Origin: Planctomycetaceae bacterium
Lineage (GTDB): Bacteria; Planctomycetota; Planctomycetia; Planctomycetales; Planctomycetaceae
Direction: 5' to 3'
Assembly: GCA_021732995.1 (NCBI GenBank)
Contig: JAKFWA010000030.1
Span: 1-64,000, forward strand
DNA: 64,000 nt
Shown here: piece after piece, positions 31,420 to 39,933 of the stretch
Position numbering within the stretch: the first letter of the stretch is position 1
Layout of the letters: each line of letters opens with the position of its first letter
Translations under genes and position numbers: made by a program
Notes under the pieces: generated by a model
What the model saw: only the letters and a program-made list of their open reading frames with translations
Told to the model about the DNA's origin: nothing
The model's database searches: none

Positions 31420-31710
31420 ATGTGGATCAGCAGCTTTGTAGTAACGCTTACAGAGGACATCGCTCATCGCGAAGCCGTGATCGAAGCCCTGCGATCGATC
31501 CCGTCTTTCACGGTCGGGGATTTGCCAACACCCAGTCGAGTGCCAGTCGTCGTCGAGGTCGATGACTCGCAGCAGTCTCGATTTTGGTACGACTGGGTCG
31601 AACAGTTGCCCGGCGTCGTGAAGGTGGATGTGGCCTTTGTGTCCTGTGACGAAAACGATCGCGAAACAATGTCGCTTGCCGATGCAGCGGAAGTGGAGTC
31701 AGCACGATGA
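31420..31710 (+). CDS. napD: NapD chaperone
   Basis: The 96-residue product starts at 31420 (MWISSFVVTLTED). It shows the NapD fold pattern: an N-terminal strand, RSIPSFTVGDLP, and VVVEVDDSQQ leading to LPGVVKVDVAFV. NapD binds the Tat signal of NapA and holds it until the molybdenum cofactor is inserted. Its stop overlaps the napA start (ATGA at 31707-31710), so translation is probably coupled. Frame-consistent upstream ATGs would add poorly conserved sequence. No clear ribosome site stands out. Confidence 0.9.
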   Translation: MWISSFVVTLTEDIAHREAVIEALRSIPSFTVGDLPTPSRVPVVVEVDDSQQSRFWYDWVEQLPGVVKVDVAFVSCDENDRETMSLADAAEVESAR

Positions 31711-34145
31711 ACGACAACAGCTTGACCAATCAGCAGACGGATCGACGAGGCTTTCTGCGCGCCACCGCAATGGCGGTGGCGACGTCGCTCGCAGCCAATG
31801 GGTTTGCTGAAGAGAAGACGCCGACATCGTCGACGCCACCCGGCGGCTTCGACTTGCCCGTCATTCCTGATGTGACTTGGGACAAAGCGCCCTGCCGTTT
31901 TTGCGGCACAGGTTGTCATGTGATGGTGGGCGTGAAAGACGGTCGAATCGTAGCCGTGACCGGCGATCGGCAGGCCGAGGTCAACAAAGGACTGCTCTGT
32001 GTGAAGGGCTATCACACGGGACTCATTCTGTATGGCAATGACCGACTCAAGACGCCATTGCTCCGAAAGAACGGCAAGCTCGAACCCGTTTCGTGGGACG
32101 AAGCGATCAACGTCATCGCCAAACGAATTCACGGCGCGCCAGAACGATTCGCGATCTACGGTTCTGGGCAGTGGACGATTCCAGAGGGCTACGCAGCGAA
32201 CAAGTTCATCAAAGGCGGTCTCAGCAACAATCACATTGATCCGAACGCCCGGCTTTGCATGGCCTCGGCAGTGACGGGCTACATCAGCACTTACGGAGTT
32301 GACGAGCCTTACAATTGCTACGACGACCTCGATCACTGCGACGTGTTGATCCTGTGGGGCAACAATTTCGCCGAAATGCATCCGGTCCTTTTCAGTCGCG
32401 TTGTTGATCGACGACTGCGAGGCGAAAAAGTTGTCTTAGTAGACCTGACGACGCGTCGTACTCGCACGAGCCAGCAGGCCGATCACGTCATGATCATGCA
32501 ACCGCAGTCAGACATGGCCATCGCGAACGGCATCGCTCGGGAGCTATTAGTTCGTGATGCGTGGTCGAAGGACTTTGTGAATAAGCACTGCAATTTCAGA
32601 GGCCCCGGCCAACCCGCAACGCTGATGGGTGAGGCGATTTCGTTTGAGCAATATCGCGCTGAGCTGGATGAATACACGCCAGAGATGGTCTCCAAACTCA
32701 GCGGACTATCGCTGAAACAACTCGGTGTTTTGTTCGACCTGTTTGCCAATCCAAAACTGAAAATCACCAGTCTGTGGTGCATGGGCATGAACCAGCACAC
32801 GCAGGGCACGGCGATCAACAATCTTGTTCATGGCGTACACCTTCTCAGCGGGCACTGGGGCAAGAAAGGTGATGGGCCACAGAGCCTGACGGGTCAGCCA
32901 TCGGCCTGTGGCACCGTGCGCGAAGTCGGCACGCTGGCTCATGCACTGCCCGGCGACTTGCGAGTCGATGACGCCAGGCACCGCGAAATTGCGGAAAAGT
33001 TGTGGCATGTTCCTGCTGGCCGCATCAACCCGAAGCCTGGTTATCACACGGTTCTGATGTGGGAGAAATTCTGCACTTCGTCCACTGAACCCGGTGGCAT
33101 AGACACGATCTGGGTGCAGGTCACCAATCCCGGCCAATCGCTCCCCAACACGCACAAGCTATTCGATGCAAAGGCTCAGCATCCTGAGAAGTTCCTGATT
33201 GTGTCCGACGTCTATCCGACAGCCACCACCGAGTTAGCAGACCTCGTGTTGCCTTCAGCGATGTGGGTTGAAAAGAACGGTGTCTATGGCAATTCGGAAC
33301 GACGAACTCAACAGTGGAACCGCATGGTGGATCCGCCGGGAGAGGCTCGCGACGACGCTTGGCAGACCATCGCGGTTGCTCATCGACTGATGGAACTTGG
33401 ACATCCCGGCATGAACGATGGCGAAGGACGGTTCTTGTTTCATCAAGCCGATGCATCCGGAAGCGAATTGCCGATCTGGGACTGGGCCACCTACCGAACA
33501 ACCAACATGGACGAACGGCTGTACGAGGAATATCGCCCCTTCACAGCGTTCAAACACAAACAAGTGGCTCCCTATCAAGAGCTCGTCAAGGCGCACGGCC
33601 TGCGCTGGCCTGTAGTGCAATCGGCGGACGGAACATGGAAAGAGACGCGATACCGCTTCATCGAAGGCGAGGACTCGTTCGTCGAACCAAGAAAAGGATT
33701 CCAGTTCTACCATTCGGTCACGAAGGACGACAAAGCCCTGATTTGGTTCCGTCCGTATGTCGCACCTCCAGAGATGCCCGACGCTGAATATCCCTATTGG
33801 CTCGATACCGGCCGTGTCCTCGAACATTGGCACACCGGAACCATGACCATGCGTGTGCCGCAACTGCGACGAGCGATGCCCGGAGCCTACGTCGAGATCA
33901 GCCGAGAAGACGCAGTGCGACTTGATGTAAAGACCGGAGACAACGTCAAACTTGCGACTCGCCGCGGCGAACTCGTCATCACGGCCTGGGTCGATGGACG
34001 CGCGAGCTGCTCGCCGGGCCACCTGTTTGTTCCATTCTTTGACGAACGCAAGCTGATCAATCGACTGACTCTCGATGCGCATTGCCCGTTTAGTAAGGAA
34101 CCCGACTACAAGAAGTGCGCCGCCCGACTCACCAAGGTGACATGA
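31707..34145 (+). CDS. napA: periplasmic nitrate reductase catalytic subunit NapA
   Basis: The 812-residue protein has a Tat signal (DRRGFLRATAMAVATSLAA). A 4Fe-4S motif follows, with C63, C66, C70 and C98. The molybdenum ligand cysteine is in LCMASAVTGY (C184). Length and motifs match the monomeric NapA of the Mo-bis-MGD family, which reduces nitrate to nitrite in the periplasm. It is the second gene of napDAB. Electrons would come from NapB and the divergent NrfCD/cytochrome module, since no napC or napGH is present. No frameshift or missing ligand was seen. Confidence 0.96.
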   Translation: MNDNSLTNQQTDRRGFLRATAMAVATSLAANGFAEEKTPTSSTPPGGFDLPVIPDVTWDKAPCRFCGTGCHVMVGVKDGRIVAVTGDRQAEVNKGLLCVKGYHTGLILYGNDRLKTPLLRKNGKLEPVSWDEAINVIAKRIHGAPERFAIYGSGQWTIPEGYAANKFIKGGLSNNHIDPNARLCMASAVTGYISTYGVDEPYNCYDDLDHCDVLILWGNNFAEMHPVLFSRVVDRRLRGEKVVLVDLTTRRTRTSQQADHVMIMQPQSDMAIANGIARELLVRDAWSKDFVNKHCNFRGPGQPATLMGEAISFEQYRAELDEYTPEMVSKLSGLSLKQLGVLFDLFANPKLKITSLWCMGMNQHTQGTAINNLVHGVHLLSGHWGKKGDGPQSLTGQPSACGTVREVGTLAHALPGDLRVDDARHREIAEKLWHVPAGRINPKPGYHTVLMWEKFCTSSTEPGGIDTIWVQVTNPGQSLPNTHKLFDAKAQHPEKFLIVSDVYPTATTELADLVLPSAMWVEKNGVYGNSERRTQQWNRMVDPPGEARDDAWQTIAVAHRLMELGHPGMNDGEGRFLFHQADASGSELPIWDWATYRTTNMDERLYEEYRPFTAFKHKQVAPYQELVKAHGLRWPVVQSADGTWKETRYRFIEGEDSFVEPRKGFQFYHSVTKDDKALIWFRPYVAPPEMPDAEYPYWLDTGRVLEHWHTGTMTMRVPQLRRAMPGAYVEISREDAVRLDVKTGDNVKLATRRGELVITAWVDGRASCSPGHLFVPFFDERKLINRLTLDAHCPFSKEPDYKKCAARLTKVT

Positions 34146-34306
34146 CGCGACCTTCGTTCGCTGTCGATTCGATGAAAACCCCAAAGGGCTTGCCCCGATG
34201 GACTCATGCCTCATGGCCTCGATTTCTCACAGGAGGTCGGCGCCAGATAACCACTGAAACGAGCCCTAGCGCGGATGGCATCATCCCTGACCGCGAGACG
34301 TTCTAA
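34142..34306 (+). CDS. possible 54-residue small protein between napA and napB
   Basis: An ATG overlaps the napA stop codon (ATGA) and opens 54 codons (MTRPSFAVDSMKTPKGLPRW at the start). They are rich in Arg, Pro and Trp, with no membrane segment and no NapE, NapF or NapC similarity that I recognise. The overlap geometry and the otherwise empty 175-bp space before napB are the only support. It could simply be leader sequence of napB. Confidence 0.3.
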   Translation: MTRPSFAVDSMKTPKGLPRWTHASWPRFLTGGRRQITTETSPSADGIIPDRETF

Positions 34307-34321
34307 GCACCTGAAATTCCA

Positions 34322-35122
34322 ATGGACAACGCCACTCCACTTCATGCCGATTCCGGTCCGCCCGACCCAACCACCTGGCAGCGTTTTATTCCGCTGTTGG
34401 TTGTTGTGGTGGGAGCGTTGACGTTGGTCGGATTCATCGCAGGCATCGCAGACGTCAGGCCACCGGAACGACAGTCCGTCGTCCGACAGCATGTTGCTTC
34501 TAAAGCGAGCACAACTCGCCCTGCTCGTAGCTATCGCGAGTTGTCAGTGGCACAACTCTCTGAGAACGCGGATTGGCACCCTTCGCTGGCAACTCTGAAA
34601 TTCACAAAGCCGGGTTTGTTCGAGCCGGTTAAGCGAACCCCCGAGATGAAAGCTGCCGCGCTGGCTGACCGCATGAGTACCCGAGCTTACGACGGTGCGC
34701 CGCCGGTCATTCCGCATCCGGTCGAGCAACAATCAGCCGCCAACTGTCTGGCCTGTCACCGAGATGGCATTCAGATTGGGGACAGGGTCGCAACCCGTAT
34801 CAGCCATCCGCACTTTAGCGGCTGCACTCAGTGTCACGTCGAATCGCGTCATTCATCGCCTACCACCGATGAGCCACTCACGACGAACTCGTTCGCTGGG
34901 ATTCAACGGAGTGGAGCGGGAACACGTGCCTTGATCGGCTTGCCTCCAGTCATTCCTCACACGACTTGGCTGCGAGAAGATTGTCTGAGTTGTCACGGTC
35001 TCGTTGCCCGTGCGGGCCTGCGAACCACTCACCCCTGGTTGTCGAATTGCATCCAATGTCACGCGGCATCATCCGACCTCGACCAAGTGCCATTCGCGAT
35101 GTCGGAACAACCCTCTCCGTGA
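34322..35122 (+). CDS. napB: NapB-type cytochrome c, tetraheme with duplicated module
   Basis: The 266-residue protein has an N-terminal membrane anchor (about residues 22-42), a linker, then the NapB signature AYDGAPPVIPH. Heme motifs are CLACH 142-146, CTQCH 168-172, CLSCH 221-225 and CIQCH 243-247. Known NapB proteins are about 150 residues, soluble and diheme. Here the PPVIPH...CxxCH...CxxCH module occurs twice (PPVIPHPV and PPVIPHTT). It should pass electrons to NapA, 176 bp upstream. The membrane anchor and the second pair of hemes suggest it may also take over part of NapC's role; that is inference. Confidence 0.9.
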   Translation: MDNATPLHADSGPPDPTTWQRFIPLLVVVVGALTLVGFIAGIADVRPPERQSVVRQHVASKASTTRPARSYRELSVAQLSENADWHPSLATLKFTKPGLFEPVKRTPEMKAAALADRMSTRAYDGAPPVIPHPVEQQSAANCLACHRDGIQIGDRVATRISHPHFSGCTQCHVESRHSSPTTDEPLTTNSFAGIQRSGAGTRALIGLPPVIPHTTWLREDCLSCHGLVARAGLRTTHPWLSNCIQCHAASSDLDQVPFAMSEQPSP

Positions 35123-35165
35123 AACGCATCCTGTGAATTTAGAATTGAAGCACGATGACCAGCAG

Positions 35166-35465
35166 ATGAATCCGTCCGACGGTCCACCGACACCCGAAAT
35201 GTGTGAAGGACTGCTTGATACTGCGCAGGTCATGCAACTCTTTTCTGACTTAGCAGACTGCACACAAATCGTCGCGATCCTCGAAAAAGGCGGGGCACAA
35301 GATTATGCAACATCGAGCGTTTGGGATCTCGCAGCTACTCGCGATCGCGTCTTGAAAGGCGAAGTCGGTGCCGTCCAAATTCGATACCTCTACGACGACT
35401 CCGAGTGGATTGACACTCTGTTACTCGGCCCCACCGGCATCCGCGTCGTTCGCTGCAAGCAATGA
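35166..35465 (+). CDS. small conserved-looking protein downstream of napB
   Basis: This 99-residue acidic protein starts at an ATG 43 bp after the napB stop. I recognise no domain. It is soluble, with helices in the first half (LLDTAQVMQLFSDLADCTQI) and a strand-rich end (VQIRYLYDDSEW). Same-strand placement at the end of napDAB suggests co-expression with nitrate reductase. The function is unknown. An IS110-derived element begins 230 bp later and marks the end of the cluster. Confidence 0.6.
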   Translation: MNPSDGPPTPEMCEGLLDTAQVMQLFSDLADCTQIVAILEKGGAQDYATSSVWDLAATRDRVLKGEVGAVQIRYLYDDSEWIDTLLLGPTGIRVVRCKQ

Positions 35466-35694
35466 ATTCCTATCGAGTCGTTGATTACCGCGTTTAGTCG
35501 GGCGTGATTGGGGGTGAAGGGCAGGGCAATTGCATGAAATTCAAACACCTGTGAGCACTTTGAGAAGGTAGTCTGGATTGCGGGCGGCATTTTGCGTTTG
35601 GCTCGCAGACTTTTCCGGGTTGTCTGTTCCTGGTTCAACAGGCTCAAGGCGATACGACGAATCTGGCTGAACGCTCGGGTCGAGTGGCCGATAC

Positions 35695-35993
35695 CCTTTG
35701 ATATCAATGAAAGAGGGCGGTTGCGAAATCGGAACTGTTGCCACGCTTGTAGTGTGAGTTTGCGTCGCAATCTCTTCAGTCCAAAGGAGCAGCACGATGA
35801 CGTATCTGGGAATCGACCAGGTTACACGCCAAAACTGACGATCTCGAACGCAACCAGTCTCGGGGTCGAGTTCCACCGTCAGTTGTTAACCTTTCAAGAC
35901 AGGACAGACTCATCTTGAGTCTGTCCCGCTTTACTATTTTGACGCTCAATCATTGAGCCATCGCTTTGACGATTCCCGATGGTTGAACTCCGT
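35695..35993 (+). mobile_element. IS110-derived miniature element, copy C (both ends present)
   Basis: About 299 bp. The left end (CCTTTGATATCAATGAAAG) and the first transposase codons are followed by a second part shared only with copy F at 43611. The shared part runs from GATCTCGAACGCAACCAG through a perfect hairpin (GGACAGACTCA / TGAGTCTGTCC, 35902-35926) to GGTTGAACTCCGTC. The shared end suggests it is the true right end. Copy D starts at the next base. Confidence 0.75.
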
Positions 35994-36161
35994 CCTTTGA
36001 TATCCATGAAAGAGGGCCGTTGCGAATACGGAACTGTTGCCCACGTTGGCGAGGGAGTTTGCGTCTCAATTTCCGCGGTCCAGAGAAACACGATGATGTA
36101 TCTGGGAATCGACCAGCACGCACGCCAACTGACGATCTCGCTGCGAGACGGGAGTGGCGAT
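35994..36161 (+). mobile_element. IS110-derived remnant, copy D, directly abutting copy C
   Basis: It begins CCTTTGATATCCATGAAAG immediately after the right end of copy C. It contains the left end plus about 20 transposase codons (MMYLGIDQHARQLTISLRDG) and then runs into unrelated coding sequence. The head-to-tail join recreates the right-end/left-end junction expected of a circular or tandem IS110 intermediate. Confidence 0.75.
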
Positions 36162-36251
36162 GTGTCCGCTGCCGCGATATGCGACGGCAAAGGCAAGTGC
36201 CGGTCTTGTGATGGGAAAGGCCCGATCGACCGCGAATCGACGCCGAGCTAA
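36162..36251 (+). pseudogene. 3' scrap of a gene with a DnaJ-like Cys/Gly zinc-finger motif
   Basis: In frame with copy D, the DNA encodes ICDGKGKCRSCDGKG and a stop. That is the CxxxxxCxxCxGxG pattern of DnaJ-type zinc-finger proteins. Only the last 30 codons survive, so the gene was probably truncated when copy D arrived. Confidence 0.45.
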
Positions 36252-36759
36252 GTCGTTGCTCGCGGAATTCTGAATGTGTGCCACTACTGTTGAACGCACC
36301 GAGCGAATCGTGACTTACTTCTCCGGTTCCCCACCGGTAGAATGCCTTACGAATCACGGAGCCTGTGTCAGTTTGAAATCGGCTCTGTCAGACGCTGATT
36401 TGAAATTCGGATGACTACGTTAAAAGGCAAACCGGCCACTGCCGGGGGGCCGATTAAAGAGTAAGCCGACGCGGTTGAAGCCCTCAGGGGGTTCAACCAC
36501 GTCGGCTTTTTTATCGGCATGTGGGGACCGTTTTGGACTGCTGATGGCGAGCGCTCCGCAGTGCAGCTTGCGGTTCAAATCGGACTGACGCGCGGGAGGC
36601 GTCCGGGGCCACTTCGGTAACCGAAAGCGGCTGTAGAAGTATGTTGAAACCATCCGTCGAAAAACTAGCCGACTCGGGCTTGCCGAACAGCGAAGCATGC
36701 CCTCGCGCGATTGCGCGCAAGCTGCAAGCGGGCCACCACGGCGAACTGCTGGGAATGAA
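36252..36759. other. intergenic region upstream of qNor with a terminator-like hairpin
   Basis: No gene is recognisable. At 36464-36513 there is a GC-rich stem (AAGCCGACGCGGTTGAA against TTCAACCACGTCGGCTT, one mismatch) followed by a T-run on the plus strand, typical of an intrinsic terminator. The promoter of the nitric oxide reductase must lie after it, but no clear FNR/NnrR-like box was found. Confidence 0.5.
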
Positions 36760-38988
36760 ATGAAACGACTTTGGATCGCCTTTACCCTGGTCATGGTTCT
36801 GTCCTTCCTCGTGCTGGGGTGGATCGGAACTCGCATCTACCAGGAGATGCCGCCCCTTCCCGCCAAGGTCGTCACGACCGATGGCACGGTCCTCGTTGAC
36901 GAAGGGGAGATTCAAGCGGGCCAGAACGTCTGGCAAACACTTGGCGGCATGGAGGTCGGGTCCGTGTGGGGACACGGCAGCTACGTCGCTCCCGATTGGA
37001 CCGCTGACTGGCTACACAGAGAGGCCACGTTCATCCTCGACCGCTGGGCCAATGCCGAGTTTGGAGCGGACTACTCTGGCCTAGACGGAGAACGGCAGGC
37101 TCAGCTTCAGGGCCGTTTGGCGAAGATCATGCGGACCAACACCTACGACCCGGCCACGCAAACTGTCACCGTCGAATCGATCCGGGCCGAAGCGTTTCAC
37201 GCCAATCTCAAGCACTACAGTGACGTGTTCGCCAAGGGCAAGGCCGAGTACGCCATCCCTGCGGGCGCAGTCAGCGATCCCGACCGCTTAAAGAAGCTGT
37301 CCGCCTTTTTCTTCTGGACGTCGTGGGCCGCTTCTACGCACCGGGTCAACGAAGATGTCACTTACACGAATAACTGGCCCTACGAGCCTTTGGTCGGCAA
37401 CCGGCCCACCGGCGATACCGTCGTGTGGACCGGCGTGAGCATCATCATGCTGCTGGCGGGCATCTCGGCGATGGTCTGGTGGTACGCCGCCCGCAAGTCC
37501 GAAGAGGAGCCTTCTCCGTTGCCGGAAGCCGATCCGCTAGGCAGTTGGATCGCCACGCCGTCACAGAAGGCAACCGTCAAATACTTCTGGGTCGTCTCTG
37601 CCCTTATTCTCGTGCAGATGTTGCTGGGGGTGGTGACGGCCCATTACGGCGTTGAAGGCGACGGGTTTTATGGCATTCCGTTGTCCGGCTGGCTCCCCTA
37701 CAGCGTCACCCGGACATGGCACATTCAAATGGGCCTGTTCTGGATTGCGACCGCATGGCTGGCGGCTGGCTTGTTTATCGGCCCCCTAGTCAGCGAACAC
37801 GAACCGAAGGGTCAACGCCTCGGCGTGAACATTCTCTTCCTGGCGCTCCTGCTCGTCGTGGTCGGTTCTCTCACCGGCGAGTGGTTGAGTGTCCACAACA
37901 AGCTGTCGGACACGGTGTCGTTCTACTTCGGCCACCAGGGGTACGAGTACGTCGATTTAGGGCGGGTCTGGCAGATCGCTCTGTTCGTGGGCCTATTGCT
38001 CTGGTTCTTCCTAATGGTCCGGGTGCTGCTCCCAGCCTTGCGGAAACCGGGCGAACAGAAGCAACTGGTAACGCTGCTGGCCGTGGCGAGCGCCGCCATC
38101 GCCTTGTTCTACGGAGCGGGCCTGACTTGGGGACACCACACGCACTTGTCGATGGTGGAATACTGGCGCTGGTGGGTTGTCCACCTGTGGGTCGAGGGAT
38201 TCTTCGAGGTCTTCGCCACGACGGTCATCGCCTTCTTCTTCATGCGGCTGGGCCTCGTGCGGCCCGGTGTGGCGGCAGCTGCGGCGCTCTTGTCGGCCAC
38301 GATCTTTTTGTCGGGCGGCATCATCGGCACTTGCCACCACCTGTACTTCTCAGGCACACCTACGGTCGCCTTGGCCTGGGGTTCGGTCTTCAGCGCCCTG
38401 GAGGTCGTGCCGCTCGTTCTGCTGGGCTTCGATGCAATGGAAGACTTGCGGCGCTCCCGACTGACGAAGTGGGTGGGGCAGTACAAGTGGCCGATCTACT
38501 TCTTCGTGGCGGTCGCCTTCTGGAACATGATCGGGGCGGGGCTGTTCGGGTTCATGATTAACCCACCCATCGCCCTGTATTACATGCAGGGCCTCAACAC
38601 GACGCCGCTGCACGGCCACGCCGCATTGTTCGGCGTGTACGGGATGCTCGGCATCGGGCTGATGCTGGTCTGCCTGCGGGCGTTGATTCCGGGCCGGGAA
38701 TGGAAGGACGGCTTGCTCAAGTTCTCGTTCTGGTCACTCAACGGCGGGCTGATGATGATGTGCATCTTGAGCCTGCTTCCGGTTGGCCTGATGCAGACGT
38801 GGGCCTCGGTGGAACACGGCTACTGGTATGCCCGCAGTTCCGAGTTCATGCAGACGCCTATGATGCAGAACTTCCGCTGGATGCGAGTGCCAGGCGATAC
38901 AGTGTTCTTCCTGGGAGCTGTGGCCTTAGTGGTCTTTGTGGCCGGGCTGAAGACGGGCCATTCGTTCCGCAAGGTGAAAACGCCATGA
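36760..38988 (+). CDS. norB: quinol-dependent nitric oxide reductase (qNor)
   Basis: The start at 36760 (MKRLWIAFTLVMVLSFLVLG) puts the first membrane helix at the N-terminus; a start at 36697 would add 21 non-hydrophobic residues. The 742-residue protein has the qNor layout. It opens with a periplasmic cytochrome c-like domain lacking CxxCH (TTDGTVLVDEGEIQAGQNVW, YVAPDWTADWLHREA), followed by about 12 helices. Heme and FeB ligands are visible in HIQMGLFW, WGHHTHLS, HLWVEGFFE and LHGHAALFGVYG. The enzyme reduces NO to N2O with electrons from quinol, so it needs no NorC. Its stop overlaps the next gene. Confidence 0.95.
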   Translation: MKRLWIAFTLVMVLSFLVLGWIGTRIYQEMPPLPAKVVTTDGTVLVDEGEIQAGQNVWQTLGGMEVGSVWGHGSYVAPDWTADWLHREATFILDRWANAEFGADYSGLDGERQAQLQGRLAKIMRTNTYDPATQTVTVESIRAEAFHANLKHYSDVFAKGKAEYAIPAGAVSDPDRLKKLSAFFFWTSWAASTHRVNEDVTYTNNWPYEPLVGNRPTGDTVVWTGVSIIMLLAGISAMVWWYAARKSEEEPSPLPEADPLGSWIATPSQKATVKYFWVVSALILVQMLLGVVTAHYGVEGDGFYGIPLSGWLPYSVTRTWHIQMGLFWIATAWLAAGLFIGPLVSEHEPKGQRLGVNILFLALLLVVVGSLTGEWLSVHNKLSDTVSFYFGHQGYEYVDLGRVWQIALFVGLLLWFFLMVRVLLPALRKPGEQKQLVTLLAVASAAIALFYGAGLTWGHHTHLSMVEYWRWWVVHLWVEGFFEVFATTVIAFFFMRLGLVRPGVAAAAALLSATIFLSGGIIGTCHHLYFSGTPTVALAWGSVFSALEVVPLVLLGFDAMEDLRRSRLTKWVGQYKWPIYFFVAVAFWNMIGAGLFGFMINPPIALYYMQGLNTTPLHGHAALFGVYGMLGIGLMLVCLRALIPGREWKDGLLKFSFWSLNGGLMMMCILSLLPVGLMQTWASVEHGYWYARSSEFMQTPMMQNFRWMRVPGDTVFFLGAVALVVFVAGLKTGHSFRKVKTP

Positions 38989-39176
38989 CCTCGTGCGACC
39001 TCGATACATCCGTCCCCGATTGGGTCATCGAGCATCCTGAAACGCTCGCGGTATTTCAGGAATTGGGCATCGACTATTCGTGCGGCGGGAAGTCGCTGGG
39101 GTATGCGTGTCGAGAGCGGGAACTGGATGTCCAAATGGTCCAGGCGAAGCTGCTTCGATGCGTAAATGACGAGTAG
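38985..39176 (+). CDS. ScdA-N (DUF542) domain protein
   Basis: This 63-residue protein overlaps the qNor stop codon (ATGA). It consists only of the ScdA_N/DUF542 domain: VIEHPETLAVFQELGIDYSC leads into the conserved DYSCGGK motif. In full-length RIC proteins (YtfE, ScdA) this domain sits ahead of a diiron hemerythrin-like domain that repairs Fe-S clusters after NO damage. Here the hemerythrin part is missing, so it may act with a separate protein or as an iron or redox helper. Tight coupling to qNor supports a nitrosative-stress role. Confidence 0.85.
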   Translation: MTSCDLDTSVPDWVIEHPETLAVFQELGIDYSCGGKSLGYACRERELDVQMVQAKLLRCVNDE

Positions 39177-39213
39177 CAACCCTGACGAGTGCGATTCATT
39201 GAAGGAGATTAAG

Positions 39214-39543
39214 ATGGCAGTTTCTCATGCGCAGCCGGGCGAGGTCATTGACGTGCGACCATTGGGAGCAGGATTAGCAACGGCCAAGACCAGCACATTG
39301 CTCAAGACGGAGAAGGTCGAGGTCATTCGTCTCGTGATGGCCGCAGGCAAAGTGTTGGCCGCACATAAGGCTCGTGGCGAGATCACGGTGCATTGCCTCG
39401 AAGGGAAGCTCACCTTCACCGCCCTCGGCCAGACACACGAACTCACGGCAGGCCAATTATTGTATCTGCCTGCCGGAGAACCGCACTCGGTTCAGTGCCT
39501 CGAAGACGCATCCTTCCTGCTGACGATCCTGCTGGGGACGTAG
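39214..39543 (+). CDS. small cupin protein
   Basis: The start at 39214 follows a good ribosome site (GAAGGAG, 7 bp). The 109-residue single-domain cupin shows GKVLAAHKARGEITVHCLEG and LTAGQLLYLPAGEPHSVQ, with His residues placed as cupin metal ligands. It follows the ScdA-N gene by 37 bp and is probably in the qNor operon. Small cupins next to NO reductase genes are common and may sense or buffer NO or metals, but the activity is unknown. Confidence 0.85.
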   Translation: MAVSHAQPGEVIDVRPLGAGLATAKTSTLLKTEKVEVIRLVMAAGKVLAAHKARGEITVHCLEGKLTFTALGQTHELTAGQLLYLPAGEPHSVQCLEDASFLLTILLGT

Positions 39544-39563
39544 GTGAATCGGAACGATCTTGG

Positions 39564-39684
39564 CTAAAGTCCGCCCAGGTAATCCTTGAGGACCACGGCA
39601 CTGTTGTGCTCATCGTCGTGATCGGCGTACACGAACGTCACTGTTCCTTCGGTGGCCCGGTGTTTCAAAAGGACGAGTAGATCG
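39564..39684 (-). pseudogene. 3' remnant of a DUF488 gene cut by IS110-derived DNA
   Basis: On the minus strand about 38 codons (LKHRATEGTVTFVYADHDDE, then HNSAVVLKDYL) match the conserved C-terminus of DUF488 proteins, where TLvYaArDeehNnAvVL is typical. The frame runs directly into copy E, which has replaced or displaced the 5' part. No remaining 5' piece was found on the other side. Confidence 0.6.
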
Positions 39685-39687
39685 CCC

Positions 39688-39933
39688 CCTTTGATATCTA
39701 TGAAAGAGGGCAGTTGAAAATCGTAACTGTTGCCCAAGCTGGCGAGGGAGTTTTGTTTTTCCTCAGTCCAAAGGAGCAGCACGATGATGTATCTGGGAAT
39801 CGACCAACATGCACGCCAGCTGACGATCTCGCTGCGAGACGAGAGTGGCGACGTGATCCAAGCACGGCAAGTTTCCAAGCAGCCTGAGAGGGTCATGCCT
39901 TAATGCGCGTTGACGCGAGAATGTACCTCGCGC
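39688..39933 (+). mobile_element. IS110-derived remnant, copy E
   Basis: It begins CCTTTGATATCTATGAAAG and keeps the left end and about 40 transposase codons. It then shows the same internal deletion and stop codons as copy B (GTCATG, TTAAT, CGCGTTGACGCGAGAATGTA). The shared damage means B and E descend from one already broken copy. DNA from 39934 to 40070 has no recognisable gene. Confidence 0.8.

Noticed and set aside
36420-36975. Minus-strand open frames of 138 and 154 codons upstream of and over the start of the qNor gene
   Set aside because: They overlap the start of the clear qNor gene and the terminator-like stem, and show no domain.
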